Under the pieces are notes generated by a model, which saw only the letters and a list, made by a program, of their open reading frames with translations, had not been told where the DNA came from and did no database searches. From NCBI GenBank assembly GCA_010909725.1, contig JAACMV010000018.1, positions 248,001 to 312,000 on the forward strand: 64,000 bases of DNA. The letters run 5' to 3'. Positions 30,837 through 42,461 of this stretch are shown here, piece by piece (position 1 is the first letter of the stretch; every line of letters begins with the position of its first letter). A program made the position numbers and the translations under genes. This DNA is from Picochlorum sp. 'celeri'. Its lineage: Eukaryota > Chlorophyta > Trebouxiophyceae.

Positions 30837-32363
30837 TTATTTAAAAAACTTTTGAAATATACTTCCTAGTTTTGATAATGAAGATGTACTCTTTCCATTA
30901 AGTCGAGTCTGCTGCTGGTCATCTCCAGGTCCAGGAGGATTTGGGGAATTGCCCAGGCCATGTTCATCTGGTTTGATTGGAGAATGGAGGTTGCTCAGAG
31001 GGATGTTGAGTGGTTTTGGGGTTCTTTGGGCTAGTATCCATGTCTGAGATGGCAACTCTCCAGGTGTATCGAGAACACGGCTCACAGACGGCGTCTCTTC
31101 CCGTGCCCTTGTGATGACGTCTCGCTGTTGCACTTGAGGTGTGTAGTATGCATGCTTGATGAGGTTCTTCGCCTCGTGAGACATCAATGATGACGAGGGA
31201 GGAGTCTGTTTTGCATAGAATCTCACGGATGTTTCTTTCATTGACTGTCTCCTCCGATGCGGTGCTTGCTTCGCTGTCGCTGTACGCAGGCGTTTGCATG
31301 CCAGTGTCATTGCCTCAATTGACTGGGTACGAGAGATGGCACACGCAATGGATGATGTGAAATCAGGAGTAACCCACTCGTTCCTGTTCGTCATGAACCA
31401 CGCATGCTCTAAAAGTGTATCAACCGTAGCTCTGTCATTCGGACAAACGGCCAGGCAGCACTTGACAAAATCCCTAGCATGCGATGATGATGTCTCAAGC
31501 CATGATTTGAGTCTCATCGTGTCCTCATCCATTCTCGCACGTCTCTTCTTTGCCTGCGCTACCAAAGTATCATTCATGTCTTGAAAAACAGGAGGTGTTT
31601 CTCCCATGCAGCTGATAATACTGGAAAGCACGTGGAGGTCTGTGTCTCCTGCAAAGGCAGGCCTCCCCGTCAACAACTCTATCAGCAGACAGCCAATTGC
31701 CCACACATCTATGCTTGTATCATATGACGAGGACCTCAGCAACAGCTCAGGCGCTCTGTACCATCTAGTAGACACATAACGAGTCATCTCCTGGGATGCG
31801 TCATCACCGTCGCCCTGGCCTGCTCGGCATCCAGGCAAGGTTCCATACGGCTCTGGACAATGCCGAGCAAACCCGAAATCACACAATCTCACCACACCGC
31901 GTTTATCGACGAGCACATTCTCGGGCTTGATATCTCGGTGCATAATATGCCGATCATGCAGTTCTTTGACACCTAGAAGCAACTGCCACATGAGTCTCTT
32001 GGCACTCTTCTCATCCATCCCTCGGGGATGCTGCTGTATCAGCTGCAGCAACGTCCTATCAATGTGCTCGAACACAAGACATAACTTACCGCCTTTTGTA
32101 AAAAAATGGTCCAAAAGTTTCACAATATGTACGGATTGGGGATTCCCTGAGAGAAGTTGGACCATTGCTAGTTCTCTATGACATTTGCTTCTTCTCTGGC
32201 AATCAACACCTGCACCAGCCTTTCGAAATTTCTTCACCGCAACGACACCATCATCATCAGCATCGGTATCCCATTGACTCTGATCCAGTTGAATCCTACA
32301 TTTATATACATTCCCGTAGGTACCTTGTCCAATCAAGGCAATTGGCTTGTAATATGCCTGCAT
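30837..32363 (-). CDS. CDK-like (CDKL/CMGC) Ser/Thr protein kinase
   Basis: Intronless, 508 residues. All catalytic motifs are intact: GQGTYGNVY, VAVKKF (Lys44), HRDIKPENVLV, DFGFAR, and activation/APE segment TRYVSTRWYRAPELLL, followed by DVWAIGCLLIELLTGRPAF, a typical CMGC arrangement. The T-x-Y-type activation loop and KKFR segment favour CDKL over cyclin-dependent CDKs; a PSTAIRE-type helix is absent. CDKL kinases often act at cilia or flagella, so a flagellar role is possible but unproven. A low-complexity insert precedes the activation segment. The C-terminal 190 residues are Ser/Pro-rich with several TP sites. Confidence 0.85.
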   Translation of the reverse strand: MQAYYKPIALIGQGTYGNVYKCRIQLDQSQWDTDADDDGVVAVKKFRKAGAGVDCQRRSKCHRELAMVQLLSGNPQSVHIVKLLDHFFTKGGKLCLVFEHIDRTLLQLIQQHPRGMDEKSAKRLMWQLLLGVKELHDRHIMHRDIKPENVLVDKRGVVRLCDFGFARHCPEPYGTLPGCRAGQGDGDDASQEMTRYVSTRWYRAPELLLRSSSYDTSIDVWAIGCLLIELLTGRPAFAGDTDLHVLSSIISCMGETPPVFQDMNDTLVAQAKKRRARMDEDTMRLKSWLETSSSHARDFVKCCLAVCPNDRATVDTLLEHAWFMTNRNEWVTPDFTSSIACAISRTQSIEAMTLACKRLRTATAKQAPHRRRQSMKETSVRFYAKQTPPSSSLMSHEAKNLIKHAYYTPQVQQRDVITRAREETPSVSRVLDTPGELPSQTWILAQRTPKPLNIPLSNLHSPIKPDEHGLGNSPNPPGPGDDQQQTRLNGKSTSSLSKLGSIFQKFFK

Positions 32364-32819
32364 TCACCCAACAACAAGATGGTTAGTTGGTGGTTGGTTG
32401 ATATTCAACTCGTAAACCGATGAATACGCACATCCATATGCCACAGAATGAGCCTATTGTGTGATTATAGTATCCTAGAAGCAACAAATTAGGAAAAAAT
32501 CGTTACAAGAGGGACAGGATCAAGACGTTGGTGGTCCCCTTTGTTTGTTCACACAGGTTGACTGAACTCGTCTCATATTCGCTCCTGAGCCAGAAACAAG
32601 TACTGTTCCTGGCATTATTGAATAAAATAATTGAAAAACTATTGACATGGGTCGCTTGGACCATTGTATTGAGACGGTTGACCCGATATCACAGGACCAT
32701 CGTCGATGGTCAACCGTCGGTCGAGGCGCCCCCGTTGGTGGAGGTGGACGTTGGCGTCCCATTGACGCATCCTCTGTTCTGGTGATCACTACGTTACAAC
32801 AATTACTACCGATAATGAA
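32364..32819. other. Intergenic region, kinase to MRL1
   Basis: 456 bp between the start of the CDKL-type kinase gene and the stop of MRL1, both minus strand. It holds the kinase promoter and MRL1 3' end. I see no gene. Confidence 0.5.
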
Positions 32820-35800
32820 TTAATTTGCCATTCGAATGGTCGCCTGGCTCTTTTGAAGCAAAGATGGGTTCGATTTGGTCAGTCTTTGTCCATACGGTTT
32901 CTGAAGAGCCAAGGCACTGGCTGACCTCTTTTCTACCTCCTTTTGTACTATCTTTGCCCATCTGGCAATGTCTTTGGGGTCAACAGTGATGACACCGGCG
33001 GAGCCAGATTCTTTTGCCCCGATTCTTAATCTACGTAATACAGCGGCCACACCAAGTCCAGTTGCTTCTTTGTTTCGTTCTCTGAGAGGTTGCTGCTGGG
33101 AGGGATTTTCATTCTCTGGGAAGAGGAGTCGAAGCTCTGGGGGCAATTGGGGTGAATCTGCTACAATCTTCTCGTACCGTTCGGCCAACTCCTGGCGGAA
33201 CCGTGCCTCTTCATTCATTTCACACGAAGGAAGGAAAACTTTCTTTCTATCAAAGGGTGGCACGATGAACTTGACTACATTCTTCAGATACCGCCGACCA
33301 TCCACCACTTGCCTCTGAGAAGCCTGAAGGAGCAGCAGGGCGTACACTTCGGCTACTGCTGGAGGATATTCTCGCAAATCATATACTTCTGTGCTGTCGA
33401 CTGTAAATGGTGGAAGGTTACCTCCAACGATGGCGTCTTCCATAAATGAGAGAGCCTGGACATGATATACACTCTCCAGGCCAATCTTTCTCTGCACTTC
33501 TGGTCCGTCAGAAATCGATTGAGGAGACAGCCCAGCGTGCAATTGGAGTGTCTGGGCAGCCAAATCTGTATTTGTTCCAAAGCCACGGGCAACATACAGA
33601 GGAACTTTCAGACACATCATTGCAGCATTGAGGAGGGTCAACGAGGGCTTGACACCTGCACTGAGTGCATCTCTATAAATCTGGCAGGCATGTGACTGCC
33701 AGGGAGTATCGGTGGTACTGTCTCTGGGTAAAAAGTCTTTTCCAGGTGGAACTAGGACAGAAAGCAGTTCAGATTTCTCTCGCGATTGGCAGATACCTGA
33801 TGATGTGTATATCTTCTTTGCACCATCTGATGCTGCTGCATCCCAACTTTTTCGAAGCTCCGAATAGCAAATTTTCAAGAGAAGTAGGGCGTGAACTTCG
33901 TCAACACGAATATTTCTCATTCTCATAACCCTGTAGACGTCAAGAGCGAGCCCACTTTCATTGCTGTGCTGGCATGCATTCAGAACAGCGGTAAATGTGA
34001 AGGCGTCTGGTTGTAATCCAAACGAAATCATATCTCGCACAAGGGAAATCACATTGCCGAATCGCATGGCTTTTGCTTCGCAGTTGATCAAGGCATTCAA
34101 AGCATGTTTATGTGGCTTTGCACCCGTCTCAACCATTCTTTGATAGATCTTCTCTGCTTCCTCGAGCTTATTGTTCTGAACAAATACAGTGATAAGAGCA
34201 CTTTCTGTTCCTGTACATGGCTCCAGACCATCACGCAGCATCTCTTCATGGAGATCGAGTGTCAATTCAAGGTTACCAGCCCGGCCAGCAGCCATCATCA
34301 GGGCCCCATACAGGGCAGAATCTGGATACACGCCATTTCGCTGCATGTCTGCAAAAATATCCATCGCTCCTTCGACATCAGATCCTCCTCTGGATTTGAC
34401 ACAGGCGTTCACTGCTGCGGAGTAGATGACGAGTTCATCAGCATGACCTTCCATCATGGCCCTCTTGTACACTCGGAGAGCCAAATCCTGATCTCCTGTC
34501 TTTGCGCATGCGTCGATCAAAGCGACATATGTCCTTGAGTTTGGCTTTTCTGATTGACTAATCATCTGATCCAAGACATCGAACGCCCTCTGAAGTTTCC
34601 CAGCTCGTCCCGCCACACTGATGAGCGCATTCCATACTGCTGCATCTGGTCTGATTCCGATGCTCCCCATCGATTCCACCAACTCGAATGCTCTTTCAAG
34701 GAGAACCAACTGATCTCTCCTGTCTGCCTCGTGGCTCAATGATGCAATTTGAGCTCCACAAGCAGATACCATGGTCGCAAAAACATGCTTTTCAATCTTG
34801 ACGCCTGATGATTTCATTTCCTTGAAAATCTCGAATGCTAAATCTGCATTGGAAGCTGCTGCGCATACTTTAATAAGATTTGTGTACAGAATAGTATCCA
34901 ACTTCAACCCAGCAGCCTTGAGCATGTCTGCTGACCGAAGGGCTGCTCTGACATCCCCAGCCTCTGCACACACTGACACGAGCATATTATATGTGCGCGC
35001 ATCCACATGCTTTCTGGGAAATAACTGGACAAATCTCATTCCATGGTGTACAGATTTCTTCCTTGCTGCACAGCGAAGAAATTCATAATGCTTGAACATC
35101 TGAAGCGCATCATCCCTTCCAGCTCGAATGCTTTGTTTTATGACAAACAAGGCGTCATCAAGCCTCTCTTCATAACACAGGGCAGAGTATACATCCTGTA
35201 GCATTTTTGCAGATGCATTCAGGAAGTCTATTCTATTCAAATCAACCGACATGGGTTCTGCATTCTGCCTCCTACGAGGCTTGTGCCTGTGCTGTTTTGT
35301 TTTCTTGCCAGCATTGGAAAATTTGCCCTGGTTGTCATTCCTTTTGATGGTTGTAAACGTGCGAATATCATCCATATTTGTCTTGGCGGCACGAGATACC
35401 ACATGCATTCTGCAGAAGAAGAAGATGTGTTATTTTGGTGAACACAGGCAGTCAGTCGAAATAGATCGTGTCGCTCCCATCAACGACAGTCCTGGGCAGT
35501 GTCGAGGAACAAAATACCCGCGAGAGGGCACAACTCCTTTCGCTCGGTATTGGGGACGATTCACATCCCTTACGAATGCAACATACCTTGAATCGTTCTG
35601 GCTCTGATACCCATGTCCTGGAAGCGTATTAGATGAGGGAACGCCGCATGATAAAACGCTGCGAACCAGCTCTACGCTCGGAAGCGCTTGCAGCGCCTGG
35701 CCCTGGCCCACACGTCTCCGTATGAAGGCATTTGACCCATTAATATTTGCATTCAGTGCATTAACTTGTCCTAAAGAGAGCAGATTACCCCCTGATTGTG

Positions 35801-35864
35801 ATGATATAGTTCGTACTCCCCCAGGTCTACCACGAAGGCTGTTGTAGTTATTGTGCCAGACCAT
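32820..35864 (-). CDS. MRL1: MRL1-type pentatricopeptide repeat protein
   Basis: MRL1 stabilises or processes chloroplast rbcL mRNA in plants and Chlamydomonas. Exon 1 is 35864-35587 (starts MVWHNNYNSLRGRPGG, transit-peptide-like) and exon 2 is 35409-32820; the 177-nt intron starts GTATGT. 955 residues. About ten PPR motifs run from RTYNMLVSVCAEAGDVRAAL through ILYTNLIKVCAAASNADLAF and AVWNALISVAGRAGKLQRAF to FTFTAVLNACQHSNESGLAL. The MRL1-specific C-terminal region is recognisable: TAE-like AVAEVYALLLLQ, RRYLKNVVKFIVPP and GVAAVLRRLRIG. The PPR array with this C-terminus separates it from general PPR proteins. Its presence is a strong green-lineage marker. Confidence 0.85.
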
Positions 35865-36249
35865 CCCAGAGAGTCCCTCAGACACAGCAGAAGGCTTTTA
35901 ATTTATTTTCAACCAAAATGCACTTGTTTCAATCAGTCTAAGATCATCCGTAGTGAGCAAGTCAGGCTTTCCAGTGATTCCAAGCGAACCGGCTCGACAC
36001 AGTGCCTTTGCGCTAGAGTCGATCTGATTGACAGATACCCAGACTTTTACCCAACTGTAACTAACAATATTGAAATTGCTGCACCGTCGAAGGTGTCCAA
36101 GCATGTGAATGGAGCCTACACATGGAGGGAAATTCCATAATTGGGACATTTACAAAGCAGCACATGTCCTGTACAGTAATGCTGTTGATGCACGACATCT
36201 ACTACTACTTGTGTGTTTCTATATTACACCTTGATGAGAGATTGTATTC
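35865..36249. other. Intergenic region, MRL1 to radical SAM gene
   Basis: 385 bp between two minus-strand genes. It probably contains the MRL1 promoter and 5' UTR and the 3' end of the upstream gene. No gene or RNA is seen. Confidence 0.5.
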
Positions 36250-39200
36250 TTAGGAAGCCTTTGAAAACACTTTTGAAGCAGCAATATGTCCCTCCTGTCG
36301 GACAATGCTTCTCAGATACATCATGTCTGGTTTTGGAGGGACTGGATCTGAAAACGTAATCATAGACCTATGAATATGACAGACGGACAATTCTCGTTGG
36401 GAAATGTTCGACAATGCTGCTACGAGGAATTCGGGTGCTACTGATGGATTGCCGTTCACACATGTACACGTGAAACGAATCACACAAGAGCCTGCTCTTT
36501 TTGGCAAGGATGCGCAGACTGCGTGAGATTTTGCATCCTCTGCGAGCTCCAAGGTACGTACGCCCGATCGAACATCAGTTTCAACATCCTTCTTTTTCTT
36601 TTTGTGCCTTCTTTTGATCGTCATGGTGTCTTTCGAAAGAAAAACTGGGATAGAAGACTGCAATGCAGTTTTGCACGTGGTCTGGTCTCCATCTTCATCC
36701 TTGACAAAAACATAGTACTCGACAGAGTCCAGCAGTTGGCTCATTTTATCTCCAATTCCCCCGTTAAGTTTTCTGGCTTCCATTTCTTTGACGCTTGAAA
36801 TCTCAATACCCATGGGAAGCTGTTGCTTGAGCTTCTCCATGACAGACTCGGGATGCTCTTTTCTTGTCAACCATATTTCCAGGACCTCGTTCTCTGCAGT
36901 GGCCCCAAGCGGCAAAGGTAATGCTGTGTATATTCTCTGCCGTACTGCGTATGGCGATTCGTCCTGCGAAATTGGAAGTGCAGCTCTTCTACATGCTCTA
37001 TCCCACGTTTTCATCATATCCAAGTGGCCAACGAAAAGCGCATCTCCCTTTTTCGAAAACCTGAAATGAAGTCTCTGCACTCTGGAGGAATCAGGTTTCA
37101 CTTTCCCTGTGAATTCTGGTACCTCTGGAGGCTCAAATACAATATTATCTCCAAAGTCGTCACCACAGACTCCGCATTCTGAGCATAATCCACTATGGGA
37201 ACAGTCGGGCACGGTTGCCGCCTCTAGAGCTTTTTGTAGGTCTGTCTTCAGCCACCATTTTGAAATTCCTGTATCAATATGGTCCCATGGCAGGGGTGCA
37301 TCAAGCCTGGCATCTGCCATGGCGCCTCTATCCACCCTCCCTTTGCCTCCCCCACCTTGCCCTCTGTACCTACCGTCCCCAAGATTCTCCATGATATCCC
37401 ATTCTCCATTATCGACTTGTCTATACTTCCATTCCATACCAACATCTTTAATCGCTTGGCTCCAAATAGCATAGTTGGAATCCTCGCTCAACCACCACCC
37501 GTCATTTGTAGCTCCCAACTCCCATGCTCTCTTTATAACGGCACTGATTCTTCGATCACCTCTCGAAATGAAATCTTCCATAGCACTTATCCGCACTGGC
37601 GTAAAATTGGCTTTCACCTGATGAAGAGATTTGAAAGCTGTGCGAAGCATTGTCTGTTTCCTCAAGAACTCTGACGTGCTCACACTGTGCCACTGAAATG
37701 GTGTATGAGGCTTTGGAGAGAAATTTGAAATCGTAACATTCACTGCCAGATGCCATTTACCAGACCGACATTCTTGTTGCAGCCATTTGATCGTCTCATA
37801 AATTCCCATCACATCATCATCTGTTTCCCCTGGCAATCCAATCATAAAATAGAGTTTTACTTGCCTCCATCCCTTATCCCAAGCAGTTTTTACGCCTCGT
37901 AAAAGTTCCTCATTCGTCAATCCTTTATTAATGACATCTCTCATCCGTTGGGTTCCCGCCTCTGGTGCGAATGTGAGTCCACTCCTTTTCCCTGAATTGC
38001 TAATGATGTTTGCAATGTCATCATCGAAACGATCAACCCTCTGACTGGGAAGGGAAAGCGAAACATTTTCGTTTTTCAAGCGATTTTTGATCTGAATACC
38101 AACGTAAGGTAGACTCAGATAGTCAGAGCATGAAAGTGAGAGAAGTGAGAACTCATTGTACCCAGTAGCTCTCATGCCATGTTCCACAGCATCCACCACC
38201 CTATCAGGGTCCACATCCCTTGCTGGTCTAGTCAACATTCCAGGTTGACAGAATCGACACCCACGCGTACATCCCCTTCGAATCTCTACGGTGAGTCGGT
38301 TATGCACTGTATCCACAAAGGGAACTAGACCAATTTGCTGGAATGGATCCGGAGCACACACTCTTCGTTGCACCCGAGATGGCACTCCCTCTTTAATAGG
38401 ATAGACAGACCCCCCAAACCCTGGAGGAGCATCATAAAATTGTGGCACATAAACCCCTTTCACCTCGGTCGCCAGTCTGAATAGAGTATCCTCCCTGTCC
38501 AACTTGTCCTTCTTGCACATTTTGAGACACGTCCCAATATCAACTAGCAACTCTTCTCCATCCCCAAGCGCAACGAAATCAAAAAATTCAGCAAACGGCT
38601 CTGGATTCGATGTTGCAGTCGGACCCCCCGCAAAAATTAGAGGCGGGGACCCATTATTTTCTGGATCAAATGGCACGCCCTTTGGTTCTTGTCGCTCCTT
38701 CCACGAGATTGGTATTCCAGAAAGATGCAACATTTCCAGAATATTGGTACCTCCCAACTCATACGATAAAGAGAACCCTAGGACGTCGAAATCGTTCAAG
38801 GGGCGCCTGGATTCCACCCCAAACAACTTTTTGTCATGCTTGGCTAACAGTGCTGTCATATCAGCTGCAGGAAAATAACTGCGATCGCAAAGAAGACCCT
38901 CCTCCTGATTCAAAAGGCCATATAATATAATGTGACCCAAGTTGGAAGCCCCAACTTCGTATATTTCAGGGTATGTCAGCGCAAATCTGACCTGTGCCTG
39001 GTCCCATGGCTTGTGAATAGACCCAAATTCATTTCCAAGGTATCTTGCAGGTTTATCCAATTTGACCCACTCCTCCCTAGAAATGCCGTAGATGTCTTCA
39101 TCAGATACCCTCAGCTTCTCCTCCTCGATGCGTTCTCGCTCCTCTGGAGTGATATCGTCAGCTATAGCACACGCTACCCCTCGTGGCCTCTGCCGTGACC

Positions 39201-39410
39201 TGTGTGGTTGTAGAGTAGAGCGTATCCTCGACGTTACCCCATCGTCCCTCCACTGGTACCTACAGATATATTTTAAACCAAGTTACATCTGGAACTGTCA
39301 GACTCCAACAATATTGTTCAAAGAACGTAGGACTTTGCCTAGAACACAGCACTACCACAGATATCCGAAAGCACGTACCCTATTGATCTCGCATGCAGAC
39401 AAATCTTCAT
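36250..39410 (-). CDS. B12-binding-type radical SAM protein with C-terminal DUF2344 (TIGR03960-like)
   Basis: Exon 1 is 39410-39379 and exon 2 is 39259-36250; the 119-nt intron starts GTACGT. The start MKICLHARSIGYQWRDDG gives an organelle-targeting-like N-terminus, 1013 residues. The N-terminal third (YPEIYEVGASNLGHIILYG ... FAGGPTATSNPEPFAEFFD) is the cobalamin-binding-like domain. The radical SAM cluster motif CxxxCxxC is RRGCTRGCRFCQPG, followed by FAPEAGTQRMRDVINKG and VKLYFMIGLPGETDDD. The C-terminal DUF2344 domain starts HFRFSKKGDALFVGHLDMM. Cyanobacteria and other bacteria have this architecture, so plastid origin is likely. The reaction is unknown. It is divergent to TRMO with 237 bp between starts. 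Confidence 0.88.
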
Positions 39411-39647
39411 TATCTATGATTTCATTAAAAAATGATCCATTATCAGGCTCTGTGCGGCCATTTATAGCAAACAAATCCGGGCATGCAAATCTCCCAGTCA
39501 TCATTTCATGGCTGCAAAAGCTATGCAACTTTGATCCGAAACCGTATTTCTCACAATGTGCTATCATGCATGTCATAAAATTAAATAAATAGTACGATGA
39601 TACCCTACTCGTGCTGATATACGCAGAATCGATGAGACTCGAACCAT

Positions 39648-40808
39648 ATGCTTGTTCTTGCCCTGTCCTTTGTCACCACGTGTGTGTCTCTGCTAGAGGC
39701 TTTACGATTGCGGAAACGATATCAAAGATCACAGGTATGTACATGAATATGTCGGTAGAGTGCCCATGTCGTCTCATTGTGATTGCTCGTCTGATGGGCG
39801 TATGTGTATTCCTGCAGGCAGAGAATGCCTTTCTGAGCAATGAGAGAAACAGCGAAAGGCAGGGAAGAATCAGAGCAGAGGTACTTTAAACATCTGTATG
39901 TCAATGACAACAAATACATCTTGATATCATTTCATCTTGTGCAGAAAAAGTTGAGGGAGGGTATTCAGGCCAAAGACAATCAGGTGGTAACATATCCTCT
40001 CAAGCCAATAGGATATATCAAGTCGTGCTTTTCCCAAAGAAATGGAACTAATAGACAACCGCTGTTGGTGAAAAATGCACGCAGTACATTGACTCTGAGG
40101 GCTGAATTAACAGAGGATTTTTTGTGTGGATTAGAGGATTTCTCACATTGTTGGATTCTGTACATGTTTCATCAGAATACAGACTTTCAAAAGGTATGGG
40201 GTGCAACATATGAAGGCGTCAGGGGTAAAATTAGGGTTCCAAGATTAAATGGAGCAAAGCGGGGAGTGTTTGCGACGAGGTCTCCTCACAGGCCGTGTCC
40301 CATTGGACTCTCAGTTGCCAAGGTGGTATCAGTTGAAAATGACACAGTCACATTTGCAGGAGCAGATATAGTGGACGGGAGCCCTGTTCTAGATATAAAG
40401 CCATACGTGCCATTTTGTGATTCTGTGAAGGACGCGACAGCTCCCTCGTGGGTAGATGCAGCAATTGACAATGACCCGTTGCAGGCCCTGCATGTGGAAT
40501 TGAGTCCAACAGTCAGGGAGCAGTTGCACTCAAGTTGGCAAGCAAGCACGTCGACATTATTCTCAGACTTTGATGCCTTTGTTAACTTTGTGAAGGAGGC
40601 CTTGTCACGGGATATACGCAGTGTCGCTCAGAGAATCAAGGTTCCTGGGAGGGAGCGCCAAGGCCTTGAACAGACAACATTGGCACCCACATCACCGTGC
40701 AGCGAGGGAAAGTGGCATGTCATCTTGGATACCATAGACATATCCTACGACATACACGCTGATACAAATAAAATAATTATTCACTCATCCAAACCAATTA
40801 CAAATTAA
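39648..40808 (+). CDS. TRMO: TRMO/TsaA-domain tRNA (t6A37) N6-methyltransferase with membrane-like N-terminus
   Basis: Exons 39648-39734, 39818-39880, 39945-40808 (donors GTATGT, GTACTT), 337 residues. Exon 1 encodes a hydrophobic segment (MLVLALSFVTTCVSLLEAL) and a basic start. Exon 2 is a charged coiled-coil-like stretch. The TsaA beta-barrel begins YPLKPIGYIKSCFSQRNGTNRQP and includes FSHCWILYMFHQN, PRLNGAKRGVFATRSPHRPCPIGLSVAKV and VLDIKPYVPF, which match human TRMO and bacterial TsaA. The SAM- and tRNA-binding core is complete. The hydrophobic N-terminus could be a membrane anchor or organelle presequence. The stop codon overlaps the stop of the convergent DUF1517 gene by 4 bp. Confidence 0.88.
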
Positions 40809-42091
40809 AGAGTATTTAACAAGGGATAATCGTATGCCAAATCTTCCTGCGAAAAGTAATCACCTTCTTCTTCTGGAGTCCAAAGCACTTCAACCGCGTA
40901 CACATCCTCTGCGGGAATAGACCCAAGGGTCGACAATGCATCCCGCAATTGATTTCTAGAATTCACTTTAGGGAGGCGGACCCGGCCCTCCGCTGCCACA
41001 AGAATTGTCACAACAATCAATTCACCGACGCCACCCCCACCACTCCTTCCTCCCAGAGAGGACTCCTGTCTCATACCACCCACATTCACGCGCGTCTCTT
41101 TCTGAAATTTACCTCTCTCTTCTAATGAAAGCTTATTAAATCGAGATTCTGCTTCCTCCGGACTATCCTCGATGCCAGACTTGGCAAACCCATACACACA
41201 ATAATCTGGGTTTCTCATCAATGCTAACACAGTCTCTTGTAGTACATAATGCAATCCTTTTGGACTGCTGGTATCCGCTCTCGATGCTATTCTTTCTAAA
41301 TCACGCTGTAATTCCCGCGCATTACTCAACAATCCCACCTGAACTTTGGCCACTGATAGTTTTGACCCGCTAGCCAAGTATCCATCCTCATCCCCCCCAT
41401 CACCCATACTCCCTCGAATCACTTGGATCAGTATCGCCGCGAATACCCCCCAAAATAAAAGTGACATTATTCCACCGCCCATTGGATATCCATATCCGAA
41501 ACCAAAACCAAATGGAGAAAAGAAGAATGCATTTGTCTGAACACCTCCCCCTAGTTGCCGCATACCACGAGGTCCTCCTCGCATGGATTGCATACTACTG
41601 CGCAAACCATCGCTTCTACTCATCGCATATGACGATGAAAATGAGGACCTCATCCCTCCCATTCGCCCACCACTACGGGCCGCTTCAGCCTTGTTTGGCT
41701 CTGCCAACATGAACAGCCACAGGCCAGCAGAAAATGCCAATATCCCAATCCCTTTACTAATCTGAGACATCAACATGCCCCACAAATCATCTTCTCTCGC
41801 TCTTTTCGGTGTTATTCTCGCCAATGCCTCCGAAGGAAATGCTCGCTGCTTCTTTGGCTGCACTCTTACTGTCTCTCGCTGCTCCTCCACATACCGGTCA
41901 CCACAGCTGCTCGTACTTCTATTACCGCTATTCCTAGAGACTGAACAAATAGGAGCACATATACCACGATTCGAAGGCCTGATACATAATGTGCTCTGGA
42001 AAAACCGAGGGCGACGAATTGTTGGACATGCCAGCACTTCAGCACATTGTCCTATCGACGCACGTGTCTGCATTCTATGACCAGAATGCAT
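40805..42091 (-). CDS. Chloroplast DUF1517 family protein
   Basis: Intronless, 428 residues. The basic, Ser-rich N-terminus looks like a chloroplast transit peptide. A hydrophobic helix (ISKGIGILAFSAGLWLFMLAEP) ends in the AEA-A processing-like site before the Gly/Ser/Met-rich segment ARSGGRMGGMRSSFSSS. A second helix (GGIMSLLFWGVFAAILIQVI) follows. The DUF1517 core has SVAKVQVGLLSNARELQRDLE, LHYVLQETVLALMRNPDYCVYG, VGELIVVTILVAA and VYAVEVLWTPEEEGDY. Cyanobacterial and plant members are thylakoid/envelope proteins; one Arabidopsis member is linked to fluctuating-light acclimation (from memory). Biochemical role unknown. Confidence 0.88.
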   Translation of the reverse strand: MHSGHRMQTRASIGQCAEVLACPTIRRPRFFQSTLCIRPSNRGICAPICSVSRNSGNRSTSSCGDRYVEEQRETVRVQPKKQRAFPSEALARITPKRAREDDLWGMLMSQISKGIGILAFSAGLWLFMLAEPNKAEAARSGGRMGGMRSSFSSSYAMSRSDGLRSSMQSMRGGPRGMRQLGGGVQTNAFFFSPFGFGFGYGYPMGGGIMSLLFWGVFAAILIQVIRGSMGDGGDEDGYLASGSKLSVAKVQVGLLSNARELQRDLERIASRADTSSPKGLHYVLQETVLALMRNPDYCVYGFAKSGIEDSPEEAESRFNKLSLEERGKFQKETRVNVGGMRQESSLGGRSGGGGVGELIVVTILVAAEGRVRLPKVNSRNQLRDALSTLGSIPAEDVYAVEVLWTPEEEGDYFSQEDLAYDYPLLNTL

Positions 42092-42461
42092 TGAGAATTC
42101 TCAACACTATGGAATAAAATGATCTGCTTATGAAATGAAATCTGCGGCATGCAGCAGGTCTATGGAATAAGATATCCAGAGCCATCTTACCTGATTTGGT
42201 GGCGCCAGATCTCTAGAGCAGATCTCCCGGCAGATCTCCATGGCTCTGGGGACAAGATTGCCTTTGACTGTCGGAGCACAAGTGTCCAGTTTCAAACATG
42301 CCTGATTGGCATCCTTTGATTGTGCTCATATACTTCTTGAGCATATCTACCCTCATTATTCGAGTATTTCGAAAAGAATCGACCTTTTGTGGATGGAATG
42401 GTGCCATCACTCCCCTTTCCCCCCTGCTAGGAGAGACGCGTTCGCACTTGTAGGAGGCAAT

